DNA from: Molanna angustata
Lineage: Eukaryota; Arthropoda; Insecta; Trichoptera; Molannidae
NCBI GenBank assembly: GCA_963576475.1
Contig: OY754977.1
Location: 18,079,003-18,143,002, forward strand
DNA: 64,000 bases
Reading direction: 5' to 3'
Every line of letters begins with the position of its first letter. Position 1 is the stretch's first letter. The position numbers were made by a program, and so were the translations under genes. The notes beneath the pieces were generated by a model that was not told the origin of the DNA, did no database searches, and worked only from the letters and a program-made list of their open reading frames with translations. This document shows positions 1 to 10,173 of this stretch, one piece after another.

Positions 1-55
1 GAGAGGACACAAAAAAAAAACAACGTAAATGATGAATTCATAGAGAAGAAATCAA

Positions 56-350
56 AAGTTGTCTATGGAAAACTAATCAGCTCTAGGTCTTTGCACTTTA
101 CACATATGGTGTTAATATGAAGTCGATCAGACTTATAGTTTGGGCTGTAGAGAGGACACAAAAAAGATAAATGCTACGGCGTACGGCGTACGGCGTACAG
201 CGTATACGCCATACACACAAACACATCACGACGAAACTCATAGTGTGCATTCTCTACATGATACCCATTGAGAAATTGATGTAAAAAAAATACGCTTAAA
301 TTTTGCGAAATCATGACTCTCCCCTATTCCATAGTGTGGAGAGTAAAAAG
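56..350 (-). repeat. Dispersed repeat family R1, copy 1
   Basis: Read on the minus strand, this stretch matches 23570-23835 over nearly its whole length. Both run from a 'CACTATGGAATAG..GAGTCATGATTTC' start to a 'GTTTTCCATAGACAAC' end. No protein is visible. It contains a small internal tandem of a 7-bp unit (ACGGCGT, about four copies, 174-202). The start also resembles family R2 (12086 and 40212). Element class is unknown; a SINE or non-autonomous element is possible. Confidence 0.6.
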
Positions 351-360
351 TATTATAAAT

Positions 361-917
361 AGAAAAAAATATATATATCAGTGTCATGTAAATTATAAAT
401 AAAGAAAAAGATATGCAAAAAAAAACAAACATCATTTGTGTTTTTCTTAAGATTTTATAAATGTACCACAAAATGAATTCTGAAAATGTAAATAGTAGGT
501 AAGTATAAAATAGTTTATTTATTTTTTAATGATTATAGTTATACATGGATGGATAACGAACATCTCTTCCATCCCCTATATTTGGGTAACGATTTCGTGT
601 CATATTATTTTGGATACCTTCACGAATAAATTACACTCATTACACACATATTCCGATAACGAATAAATATGTTGCATTATGTATAAGTAATAATTATAAG
701 CACTTCTGTGTTCTTACAGTGCGGCAGTTTCATTTGGTCGGTATAATTCACCTGTATCTCCTTTGGTGTCTACAGATGCTGGCCATTTTATTAGACTCAT
801 TAGTACCTATGCATAAATCTTTGACAAACATAATCATGGAAGCCATATGCAATTAGTATTTGTTTTACTTTTGAGCCGTTTTGGCTTCTCTTATCTTGCT
901 TCCGAATAAATCTTGCT
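361..917. other. AT-rich stretch, nothing recognised
   Basis: No convincing coding frame, RNA gene or structured repeat was seen. Confidence 0.4.
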
Positions 918-931
918 AATCTTGTTTACAA

Positions 932-1640
932 CAGCATATGAGGTTGGATTGGAAATTAATGAAAGCAAGACGAAACTAATGAAACAATCCAGAAACTCAA
1001 GAAATAACCCTCTACGCAGCATTCAGTTTGGGGATCGAAACTTCGAGGTAGTTGATGAATTTTCTTACCTGGGGTCCACCATAACCAAGGAAAATGAAGA
1101 CCACATAGAAATAATAAGAAGGATCACAACTGGTAACAAAACATTCTTCTCTCTGCTCCCGGTGCTTAAATCAAAAAATGTTCACAGAAAAACAAAAATC
1201 ACCCTGTATAAGACTATAATAAGAACAGTGGTGACATACGGGAGCGAAGCGTGGACGATGACAGCAAGATCCGCAGAGATGCTGGATACATTTGAGAGGA
1301 GAGTGCTACGGAAAATACTGGGACCCGTAAATGATGGAGAAGCTTGGAGAATAATGATGAAATATACAGCATCTATAAGACTCCTAGGCTCTCTGTACAT
1401 GCTAGACTGAGCAGGCTGAGATGGGCTGGGAATGTACAGAGAATGCCGTCATCACGGGCACCCAAGAGGATCCTTGAGGGACATCCGGGTGGAAGAAGAA
1501 AGATGAAGAAAAGGGATGCGGAACAATTACTGCAAGTGGCAGACTGGAGGACAGCAGCGGTAGACAGGAGGAGTTGGAGGCGACGATTGATGGAGTCCAA
1601 GTCTCGATATGGGCTGTAGAGCCATCGGAAGAAGAAGAAG
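932..1640 (+). mobile_element. 5'-truncated LINE, reverse transcriptase C-terminus, frameshifted
   Basis: The translation carries hallmarks of the C-terminal part of non-LTR reverse transcriptases: GLEINESKTK, a FSYLGSTI motif, YGSEAWT, then RLRWAGNVQRM and a GRR-rich end. The first frame runs to about 1350 and the rest (to 1619) lies in another frame, so the gene is broken by a small indel. The copy ends in a GAAGAAGAAGAAG tail. It is flanked by a perfect 14-bp target duplication, AATCTTGTTTACAA, at 918-931 and 1641-1654, which shows 5' truncation during target-primed insertion. It is a dead copy with no start codon and no catalytic YADD region. Confidence 0.85.
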
Positions 1641-1834
1641 AATCTTGTTTACAAATCTTGCTTCTCTTGCTTGCTAAATTCGCCACTACCACATGGCATA
1701 ATGAAGTGTGAAATAAATAAATTGGACATTTTCATCACGATTTTTACCAAAAACAATCCTAAAATAATATCGTTTGGAAATATGTAAGAATTTAGGTACC
1801 TAAAATTACATATTATGTAGGTATCCAAAGTTTA

Positions 1835-2338
1835 CTCAGTATCTCAAAGATAAATTCACTAATCTTTCAAGCCACGGGCGTCCACTTCGATCTGCTGAAC
1901 GTACTTTGCTATCTATCCCTATTAATAGTTCTGAATTTTTAGCTCTTTATTTGAAGTGCATTCAGCTAGACTGTGGAATAGTCAAAGTCTTTATATTACG
2001 TCGTCTATCTCACTAAACATCTTCAAAAAAAGGCTAAAGCAAAAATATTTATCTGACAACACCTGATTACATCTTCCTCTCCTCATCCTTTCCTTATCCT
2101 TTAGTTTTCCTATCATTGCTATGAATTGTTCTAATATGCCATCTTATTTGTTTTTATTTTTACTTTTCTTACTATCTTTATTTATTTTGTAATTTGATCA
2201 ACTTATTACCATAGTAGGTAGGTACACACTGTTTTGTATATTTAACATTTACTCTGGTTGGTTAGAAGAAATTGCCATTAGGCAAAAACCCGCCAGTGTA
2301 TTAATTATATGTACAGAAAGATTAAAATAAATAAATAA
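1835..2338 (+). mobile_element. LINE family A, 3' end
   Basis: Degenerate translation resembles the C-terminal 'LWNSLPL...' end of Jockey/CR1-like reverse transcriptase proteins. It is followed by a 3' untranslated segment with TTGGTTAGAAGAAATTGCC and CCCGCCAGTGT, and an AAATAAATAAAT tail. The same 3' segment recurs on the minus strand at 54165-54260, so this is a repeat family. No intact frame remains. Confidence 0.65.
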
Positions 2339-4454
2339 GTATAATAAAATAAAAGTAGCTGTATCAAAAAATAAAAAGATTTTTAACTCAAAAATCTGTC
2401 TTCAAAGCGAAATAGTTCATCGCATAAGAAAAGTTAATAATTAACTGTATTTGGCGCTCCTGTGTTTGTTTCTTAAAGATCTGTATTTTTCGGTGAGCCT
2501 AATAATATGGCCAGCGTCTGTAGATCTATCTCCCAACCTTTATCTCCTTGGAGTCACGTTTTGAATACACTTAATATTTTTTTAGTCATAATAATATTAA
2601 AGTTGTTATTATTTATGTCGAGACGGATGTCACGGTATTATTGTCTGTGTGTGTGTGTACCTATATGTGTATATGTGTGTGTATATATGTGTATGTGTGT
2701 GTATATATGTGTATGTATATAATATAATAATAATTATTATTTCCCAAAGATTGTGTTTACCCCCGGGCAAAGATCTCTGCGACAACATCCATTCATACCT
2801 GTTTTAATATGGGTGACAGGTATTTTATAAGTCAATCATACTTCGTTGCCAGATTTTAATTTCATTTTTTTTAAATAAAATTCTATGCTTACCGTTCAAG
2901 CAAACTTAAATATCAAATTCAATTGAAAATATAATTTTTTTATTAAACATACATATAAAACTGAAATTATGTTAAATGATACTAGTTGTGTATTGATGAA
3001 CGTATAGGTAGACGAATTCGTACCAAAGTGTTAACTCTTAAATAAGAGCTCATTCATTTGTTACTTCCACCACCACCTGCTCCGCATATGGGGACCTTAA
3101 ACGGCCGCTTCGCAGAATGCTAAATGAGCGACAGTAAAAATGCATAGCACAAAAAGTAACTCATGGAGCCCTCTAGATTAGCAATCTTGGCATCATATGT
3201 AGTTAAAAAATAACAATCGACGAATGTGAATAAAAGATTCACACTCGTGGACTGTCATCGACTTCAGATATTTTCCAAAGGTAAAGCATTAAAGGTGAGA
3301 CTAAGATCTCATTAAAAAAATAAACTTATTGGGAATCAGCCTGTAGTAAGGCACCATTACTATGACAGTACTTCTTGAAGGACTTACATAAAATTGTTCT
3401 TCGAGATAAATCATCCATATACATGACATACATGCTGCGAAACTTCTAAGTTGGTGTTTTTTTGGCATCAAAGATAAAAAAAAAACATGAAAAATATAGA
3501 ACTGGCCATACAGGATCTTGGCTTGATACAATGTCGATATGTTAAGAGAAATAAATTCTATTGAACAAATCGACAGTTGGATTAATTGTTGACAACTTTA
3601 TGCTCCTTCCTCGAACACGACATCCGATCTTAACCGAATGAGGAACAAATCTTTAAATGTAATTTAATTATTATTTTAAAAATATTTTTATTGTGAAAAC
3701 AAAAATTGAAAATGTATTTTTATTTGCCATCGAAGCGGTAGTCCATCAATTTTATGTGGCTTCGGGTATAATTTTGTCGTATGGAATGGGCGTGTATGTC
3801 GGCCGTGGAGTTATAATAATGGCTGGCTGACAACTACATATAATACTACCATATGACTATTACACTACCACTACCACTATCAACTACTAAACCAAACCAT
3901 TACCGATAATCGGAATTACCTCAAGCACATGTCATCTTACTAAACCAGTTCCAATCATACATATCCGAAATGTAACACAATCACCAGGAAATAACTCAAC
4001 TACCTCAAAAATAATTTTGTTTTTGCAAGAAAAAAGTAGGTCGTATAAATCGACACAAGTTATTTATGAAATGGAAATAAACGAATAAAGCAAATAAAGA
4101 AAAAACGCAAGCAACTGTTCTTCCATCGACACTTGACTGCTTTGCTCATGGTTACGACCCCTTTCAGAACTCTTGAAGAACATAAGAAAAGTCAAGATTA
4201 CTCACCTTGCAGACATTGAAAATAAAGATAGTGTCACTTTGAGGATACAGTAAAAAACAATACAGTACCTACAGTTAGTTAAAAAGTGTGATTTCCCCCA
4301 AATAACAGCATACTTGAAAAATAAAATTCCACAAATAATGCTTCGGAATAGAACGCTTGTGCAAACCCACTATGACATGAATATCTACTACGTAAATGGA
4401 TGAATAACTCGGCCGCAAAACCCGAGCCGACTGGGAAAACGCTGTTAGGCAAAA
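2339..4454. other. Unannotated AT-rich DNA with a TG-rich microsatellite
   Basis: 2643-2725 is an impure (TG)n/(GTGTAT)n microsatellite. The rest shows no credible coding frame. 3835-3900 is rich in ACTACCA-type triplets. Nothing else recognised. Confidence 0.4.
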
Positions 4455-4458
4455 GTAT

Positions 4459-4674
4459 TGTTATGAAATTAAGTACTATTTCTATTTAAATTGAAAATTT
4501 AAATAGAAATATTTTGAAAATAAGAACCCAAGAAAAATGAAAACAAAAAGATTTGAGTAGTGAGTTGAAAAAACTAGACAAACCTTGTAAAAATATAAAT
4601 TGTAGAAATATAAATTGTAAAAATAAATAAGACTTTGAACCATAATAAAATAAATAAATATAAATTTCGGTACA
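4459..4674 (+). repeat. Gypsy 5' LTR
   Basis: 216 bp, begins TGTTATGAAATT and ends TTTCGGTACA. It matches 10174-10389 with no difference seen by eye. Very A-rich, with AATAAA strings near the end that could serve for polyadenylation. No clear TATA box. Confidence 0.96.
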
Positions 4675-4676
4675 TT

Positions 4677-4694
4677 TGGTGTCAGGTGTGGGGT
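4677..4694 (+). promoter_or_regulatory. Primer binding site, tRNA-Leu type
   Basis: TGGTGTCAGGTGTGGGGT begins two bases after the LTR. Its first ten bases are complementary to the 3' end (..CCTGACACCA) of animal leucine tRNAs, with one mismatch in the next six. It would prime minus-strand DNA synthesis. Confidence 0.7.
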
Positions 4695-4791
4695 ATAAAA
4701 ATACCCAAGTATTTTTTGTGTAAGAAAAAAATAAAATAGTTATTTATAAAGACATTTATTATGGCATCAAAAAAAAATAACTCTTTTAGAG

Positions 4792-5838
4792 TTGAAAGTG
4801 GTTGATTTAAAACATGAGTTGGAGGAGAGAGACGCTGATACATCAGGAAATAAAAATGCACTTCAACTACGATTGAGAAAAGTGATGCAAGAAGTAGGTG
4901 AGGATCCAGACACATACCTTTTTGAAATGCCTTGCTCTAACAACGATCTTTGTCAAGTCTTAAAAGAACATTCCAGAGACATAGAAGAGATGTTTCAAGA
5001 ACATTCCAGAGATATAAAAGGAGAAATTAAAGAAATCAAAGGAGAAGTAGCGATGCTTCAAAAGCATTCAAATACTATAGAAAAGAAATTCCAGAATTAT
5101 TCTATGACCTTTGATGAGAAGATAAATGAATTAACTAAACAGATGAAAGTTTTGGAGAATCAAGTGCTTCCTTCAATCACGCCAATGAATTCCGAGCAAA
5201 ATTCAGCTGTAGATACAAATTTTAAGTGTGTAGAAGATACAAGAGTACCAACAGTGGAGTGCGTGCGAAATGATATGCCAACCTTTGATGGAAAATGCCC
5301 CTGGGAAGAATATTTAACATTGTTCGAGACAGTGGCCATGATAAATGGCTGGTCAATGACAAGAAAGGCCTCAGTGTTGAGTGTATCATTACGAGGTGAT
5401 GCTTTAAAAGTTTTGGAGACAATTCCTCTAGCTGAGCGACGAGATTTAAAATTGTTGATTGAGAGACTTGAGATGCGATTTGGACATAAGCACATGGAAC
5501 AGTTTTACAGGTCACAACTTAAGAATCGTAATCAGAAATCTAATGAAACTCTCCAGGAATTTGAGGCGGATATAGCGCGTCTAATTAGATATGCATACCC
5601 TACGGTTCCTGATGATGTGTGTGAAAGCCTTGCAGTAGAAAAGTTCTTGGATGGATTGTGGGCAAATGAGACACAACAAGCTGTAAAACTAGCTAGACCA
5701 CAAACTTTGAGTGACGCTCTAACCCAGGCACTCGAATTTGAATCTATAAAATATCTTTACGAGGTCATGCTCAAGCCCGCGTTGTTGAGGCCGTTGAAGA
5801 GAATCAAAAACTCATCGAATGCATTGTCGAAAAGGTGA
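4792..5838 (+). CDS. gag: Gypsy Gag (main part; SAP domain, coiled coil, capsid)
   Basis: Encodes the structural Gag of the element. Residues 2-37 look like a SAP DNA-binding motif (VVDLKHELEERDADTSG...LRLR). Residues about 55-125 are heptad-rich coiled coil with the repeated EHSRDI motif. Residues about 160-310 resemble the retrotransposon capsid (MPTFDGKCPWEEY, LQEFEADIARL). The frame has no ATG at its head. The plausible ATG at 4761 lies in another frame and stops after 15 codons. The two are separated by an A9 run (4769-4777), where one base would reconcile them. At the other end the frame leaves the expected gag reading at about 5748-5760 and stops at 5838, while the zinc knuckle continues in the neighbouring frame. 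The family assignment is solid. Whether this copy makes Gag is doubtful unless these are sequencing errors or recoding sites. Confidence 0.85.
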   Translation: MKVVDLKHELEERDADTSGNKNALQLRLRKVMQEVGEDPDTYLFEMPCSNNDLCQVLKEHSRDIEEMFQEHSRDIKGEIKEIKGEVAMLQKHSNTIEKKFQNYSMTFDEKINELTKQMKVLENQVLPSITPMNSEQNSAVDTNFKCVEDTRVPTVECVRNDMPTFDGKCPWEEYLTLFETVAMINGWSMTRKASVLSVSLRGDALKVLETIPLAERRDLKLLIERLEMRFGHKHMEQFYRSQLKNRNQKSNETLQEFEADIARLIRYAYPTVPDDVCESLAVEKFLDGLWANETQQAVKLARPQTLSDALTQALEFESIKYLYEVMLKPALLRPLKRIKNSSNALSKR

Positions 5839-5960
5839 TGAAGGCATTGCAAGGAAGAAAAAGACAGTTTCGCTGCTGGGGTTGTGGACGAGCTGGACAT
5901 CTACGTAATCGGTGTCCAAATGAAGCAACAACGCAACAGCAACAGCCACAGGAAAACTAA
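5748..5960 (+). pseudogene. gag: Gag nucleocapsid end with CCHC zinc knuckle, shifted frame
   Basis: In the frame ending with TAA at 5958-5960, translation gives an ENQKLIECIVEKV segment and then CWGCGRAGHLRNRC, a C-x2-C-x4-H-x4-C zinc knuckle (5874-5915) that binds RNA in Gag nucleocapsids. This frame is -1 relative to the main gag frame, so an indel near 5748-5760 has detached the knuckle. It overlaps the open pol frame by 37 nt (5924-5960), which itself is a further -1 step. That is the usual arrangement for Gag-Pol made by ribosomal frameshifting. I saw no canonical slippery heptamer there. Confidence 0.8.
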
Positions 5961-8900
5961 AAAGGGTTGATGGGAAGGGGCAACTGTTGACCTACATTAC
6001 CAATGCCTCAAAGAGATCTGCAGTTGTTGCATCATTCAGTGGTCGAGATACCAGTATGTTTATAAATGGCAAAGTAAATGGAAAGAATTTGAAACTTTTG
6101 CTGGATACTGGAGCAACGATGACAATCATGAGACCAGATTTGCTTTATAACAAAAAGTGTATTACACCAACTAAATGGACATTACGAACAGCTACTGGGG
6201 AGTCGGCATCTATATGTGGTGAGACATATGCCAACTTTCAAATTGGTAGTTCTATCTTCGATCATCAGGTGCTAGTGGCGAATATAGAGGAGGAAGTTAT
6301 TCTCGGAATGGACATAATGGCGAAATATGGATTCCAGTTGGATCTAAAGAGGCGATCTTTGAAAATTGGAGATGAAGATGTTCTCGTGCAAGAGCGTGAG
6401 GAATTTTCTACACGTGTTCTTGCAGCGGATGTTGTAACTATTCCAAAACAAAGTGAGATGTTAGTACGAGTCAATTTAGACTGTGTTATCCCGAATGGAC
6501 ATGTTTTGGTTGTGGAGTCCAACGCCAACAATGAAGCAGGAAAAGTAGTATTAATTGCAAGAGCACTGATTCAAAACCAAAAGGAAATTTTAGTCAGATT
6601 AATGAACATAAATGAATATCCAGTAACTGTCAAAAAAGGAGCTTATTTAAGTGTGTGTTCATCAGTTTCATCAGTAACACAAAATGCCTGCATCGCACAA
6701 GTTTCTTCAGAGGATGTACCAAAACATCTTGAAGACTTTGTAAAAGATGCTTGTAAGGAACTTACCAAAGAACAAAGCAAACAAATTAGATACCTCATTG
6801 CTCATTATCAAGATGTTTTTGAGAATGCGAGTCTTTCTAAAGGAAGAACCAATGTTGTTCAACATCAAATAGATACGGGTGACGCAAGGCCTATCCGCCA
6901 ATTACCTAGAAGGCTACCATTAGCAAAGCGGGCGGAAGCAGATCAAATTATTCAAGACATGGAAAGGGATAGCGTTATTGAACCATCAAGCAGCCCATGG
7001 TGTTCACCAGTAGTGTTAGTTAAAAAAAAAGATGGCTCAACTCGGTTCTGTGTGGACTTTCGCTTATTGAATAATGTAACTAAGAAGGATAGTTATCCAC
7101 TGCCTCGAATCGATGACACCCTAGATACATTGGCTGGTTGTAAGATCTTCTCAACTTTGGATCTAAAGAGTGGTTATTGGCAGGTTGGATTGGAACCCAA
7201 GGATAGAGAAAAAACGGCGTTTTCTGTTGGAAGTGGATTGTGGCAATTCAAAGTGATGCCATTTGGACTTTGCAATGCACCGGCTACGTTTGAACGACTA
7301 ATGGAAAGTGTGCTAAGAGGATTATCGTGGGAGACCTGTTTGGTATACTTAGATGACATCATCGTACTTGGGAAGCGTTTTGAAGAACATTTAGGAAATT
7401 TGGAACAGGTATTTTCACGATTGAGGTTGGCCAACCTTAAACTCAATTGCAAGAAATGTATATTGTTCCGAAAGCAAGTCAACTATCTAGGTCATGTTGT
7501 CTCTGAGGAGGGAATAGCAGTAGATCCTGAGAAGATTAAAGCTGTTCGAGATTGGCCAGTACTTAAAGACAAACATGAAGTAAGAAGCTTTTTGGGTCTG
7601 AGTACCTACTATCGACGATTTGTTCCAGGCTTTGCTGACATCGCAAAGCCACTGACAAAACTCACGGAGGAAAGCAGTGAATTCATATGGGATTTCAAGT
7701 GCCAACATGCATTTGAAGAATTAAAACAGGTTCTAATTAATTCTCCGGTTTTGAGTTATCCTCGAGCTGAAGGAATGTTTATTCTGGATACAGATGCAAG
7801 TAACGTTGGTATCGGAAGTGTGCTCTCCCAAGTACAAGATGGGGCAGAACGCGTGATTGCTTACTTCAGTAAAGTATTGTCGAAACTAGAACGCAATTAC
7901 TGTGTAACACGAAGAGAATTGCTTGCTGTTATCAAGTCAGTTGAGCACTTTCGCAAGTATTTATATGGACGGAAATTTCTTTTAAGGACAGATCACTCGG
8001 CACTTGTGTGGCTTTTGCGATTCAAGAATCCTGAAGGTCAAGTGGCAAGATGGATAGAGAGATTGCAAGAATATGACTATGATTCTGAACATCGAGCCGG
8101 ACTTCATCATAGAAATGCCGATGCACTGTCAAGGCGACCATGTCCAGAGGATTGCCAGCACTGTAATAAGGCTGAGGAAAAGTTTTTTATAGCTTGTAGA
8201 ACCACGGTCGTTGACAATTTTTGGCAAGATGATGAAATACGAGCAGACCAATTGGAAGACCCAGATCTCAAGTTTGTAATGCAGTGGAAGGAAAATGATC
8301 AAAGACCTTTATGGGAAGAAATAGCTTCACTATCTCCAAATATTAAGTCATACTGGGCTCAGTGGCAATCCATTGTCGTGGAAAATGGGTTGTTAAAGCT
8401 TGTATTGGAGAATGAAGATGGAACACAGCAGAGACAACAACTATTGATTCCAAGGAAGAGAATTCCTGAAGTTCTTAAACTGCTTCACAATGATGTGTCT
8501 GGGGGACACTTGGGAGTTAAAAAAACCACAGAAAAAATTCGTCAACGTTTTTATTGGGTCAATTACAATGGAGATGTAAAAGATTGGTGTAGAAGATGTG
8601 TAACTTGTGCCACTTCAAACGGACCTCAGAAACGAAGGCGTGCGCCAATGAGGCAGTATAATGTTGGTAGCCCATTTGAAAGGATAGCCATTGACATAGC
8701 GGGGCCGTTTCCCACAACGGAAAGAGGGAATAAATATATTCTGGTAGCAATGGACTATTTTAGTAAATGGACAGAAGCCTATGCACTACCGAATCAAGAA
8801 GCTACCACTGTTGCTGAAGTCTTGGTAAGGGAACTGATAAGTCGTTTTGGAGTACCATTGGAGTTACACTCGGACCAGGGAAGAAACTTTGAATCAGCCG

Positions 8901-10162
8901 TATTCCAGGGAATTTGTGAAGCATTAGGAATTCGAAAGATGAGAACAACTGCTTTGCATCCACAGTCGGATGGAATGGTGGAGCGAATGAATCGAACAAT
9001 TGGAAGATTTTTGTCAAAAGCAGTGTCCGATCACCAGAAGGATTGGGACGAATACATCCACTTGTTCTTATTAGCTTATCGAGCAGCAATTCATGAGACA
9101 ACAGGGCAAACACCGGCAAGTGTGATTTTTGGCCGTGAGTTACGGTTACCTTGCGACCTGCAGTATGGATCTAAGCCTGGAGAAGATCTAGTTGGAGAAG
9201 ATTATGTGTCAGATCTTCGGAGGAAAATGAATGCTATACATGACCGTGTACGGTCCAATATTCAAGTAGCTAGTGACAAGATGAAGGAGCGATACGACAT
9301 TAAAGCTGTGGAAGGTGGTTATCAGGCTGGAGACTTGGTTTGGTTATTTAATCCACAACGACGACGAGGCTACTCACCAAAGCTTCAGAAATCCTGGGAA
9401 GGACCGTATGAAGTGATCAAAAGGATTAATGATGTAGTTTATCGTATACGAAGAAAACCAAATGGGAAGCCAAGAGTGGTACATTTCAATCGCCTGGCTC
9501 CCTTTTTAGGTGATAACAAGGATGAGGAAAAAAATCCAGTTGCTCAAGTTTGCAATGTCCAAAGTGAAGAAAAGACCTTCGAGGAATTCATGATGACTCC
9601 TTATCGACGCACTCGCCATGGTGTGACTGTGGAAATTGAGCAAGACCTCTTCGATATCCCAGAAGATAATGTTTTAGCTTACTGTGTGGCTCAAGACATG
9701 AAGATGACTAGTGGTATAGCCAAAGTTATCATGAGAAAGTATGGGATGTTATATGAGCTAAAAGCCAAGAATCTGAAGATTGGAGAAGCGGTCCATTCAC
9801 AGCATGGAAAACAGCATTTATTCTACATGACGAATAAGGAAACGTCTGAGGAACGAGCAGAGTATGCTCAGATGTGGAACTGTCTACGAAGTATGCGGGA
9901 TCAAATGTTACAGTTGAATCTTATGAAGCTCGGCATTCCAAAGATCAGTGATGGTATGGATTGGAAAGTGGTTCGGAATATGATAGAAGAGATTTTTCAT
10001 AATACTGGAATTAATGTTCTAGTTTGCTGCTATAATCCAAGATACAGTAAAAATATAAAAAAAAGTGTACCATGTTACTTTTTCAAAGCATCTCACTGTA
10101 GAGAAGGTTCAAAATGCCGATTTATTCATCTAGAGAATTCTGTTCGGGACGAACTGAACTAA
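5924..10162 (+). CDS. pol: Gypsy Pol: PR-RT-RH-IN plus macro domain and CCCH finger
   Basis: Numbering starts at the codon at 5987 (TTG, residue 1). The frame is open from 5924 and is probably entered by -1 frameshifting from gag, so no ATG is needed. Domains: aspartic protease, DTG at 40-42; reverse transcriptase, first catalytic Asp about 392 and YLDD at 454-457; RNase H about 600-720 (TDAS, RTDH); integrase with an H-H-C-C zinc site from 834 and D903, D963, E999 (D,D35E); GPY/F module near 1139. Gypsy pol usually stops soon after this. Here about 200 residues follow in frame. Residues about 1214-1349 resemble a TARG1/OARD1-type macro domain: QDLF at 1219, a TSGIA loop at 1241-1245, Lys1284, and Asp1325 in DGMDW, the counterpart of the TARG1 catalytic Asp. 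Then comes a CCCH finger, C-x7-C-x5-C-x3-H (1363-1381). There are no internal stops. Core domains are certain; the macro call rests on motif and length agreement. Confidence 0.95.
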   Translation, partial: SNNATATATGKLKRVDGKGQLLTYITNASKRSAVVASFSGRDTSMFINGKVNGKNLKLLLDTGATMTIMRPDLLYNKKCITPTKWTLRTATGESASICGETYANFQIGSSIFDHQVLVANIEEEVILGMDIMAKYGFQLDLKRRSLKIGDEDVLVQEREEFSTRVLAADVVTIPKQSEMLVRVNLDCVIPNGHVLVVESNANNEAGKVVLIARALIQNQKEILVRLMNINEYPVTVKKGAYLSVCSSVSSVTQNACIAQVSSEDVPKHLEDFVKDACKELTKEQSKQIRYLIAHYQDVFENASLSKGRTNVVQHQIDTGDARPIRQLPRRLPLAKRAEADQIIQDMERDSVIEPSSSPWCSPVVLVKKKDGSTRFCVDFRLLNNVTKKDSYPLPRIDDTLDTLAGCKIFSTLDLKSGYWQVGLEPKDREKTAFSVGSGLWQFKVMPFGLCNAPATFERLMESVLRGLSWETCLVYLDDIIVLGKRFEEHLGNLEQVFSRLRLANLKLNCKKCILFRKQVNYLGHVVSEEGIAVDPEKIKAVRDWPVLKDKHEVRSFLGLSTYYRRFVPGFADIAKPLTKLTEESSEFIWDFKCQHAFEELKQVLINSPVLSYPRAEGMFILDTDASNVGIGSVLSQVQDGAERVIAYFSKVLSKLERNYCVTRRELLAVIKSVEHFRKYLYGRKFLLRTDHSALVWLLRFKNPEGQVARWIERLQEYDYDSEHRAGLHHRNADALSRRPCPEDCQHCNKAEEKFFIACRTTVVDNFWQDDEIRADQLEDPDLKFVMQWKENDQRPLWEEIASLSPNIKSYWAQWQSIVVENGLLKLVLENEDGTQQRQQLLIPRKRIPEVLKLLHNDVSGGHLGVKKTTEKIRQRFYWVNYNGDVKDWCRRCVTCATSNGPQKRRRAPMRQYNVGSPFERIAIDIAGPFPTTERGNKYILVAMDYFSKWTEAYALPNQEATTVAEVLVRELISRFGVPLELHSDQGRNFESAVFQGICEALGIRKMRTTALHPQSDGMVERMNRTIGRFLSKAVSDHQKDWDEYIHLFLLAYRAAIHETTGQTPASVIFGRELRLPCDLQYGSKPGEDLVGEDYVSDLRRKMNAIHDRVRSNIQVASDKMKERYDIKAVEGGYQAGDLVWLFNPQRRRGYSPKLQKSWEGPYEVIKRINDVVYRIRRKPNGKPRVVHFNRLAPFLGDNKDEEKNPVAQVCNVQSEEKTFEEFMMTPYRRTRHGVTVEIEQDLFDIPEDNVLAYCVAQDMKMTSGIAKVIMRKYGMLYELKAKNLKIGEAVHSQHGKQHLFYMTNKETSEERAEYAQMWNCLRSMRDQMLQLNLMKLGIPKISDGMDWKVVRNMIEEIFHNTGINVLVCCYNPRYSKNIKKSVPCYFFKASHCREGSKCRFIHLENSVRDELN

Positions 10163-10173
10163 GAGGGAGGCAG
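10161..10173 (+). promoter_or_regulatory. Gypsy polypurine tract
   Basis: AAGAGGGAGGCAG sits directly before the 3' LTR and overlaps the pol stop codon. It is the expected primer for plus-strand DNA synthesis. Confidence 0.85.
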
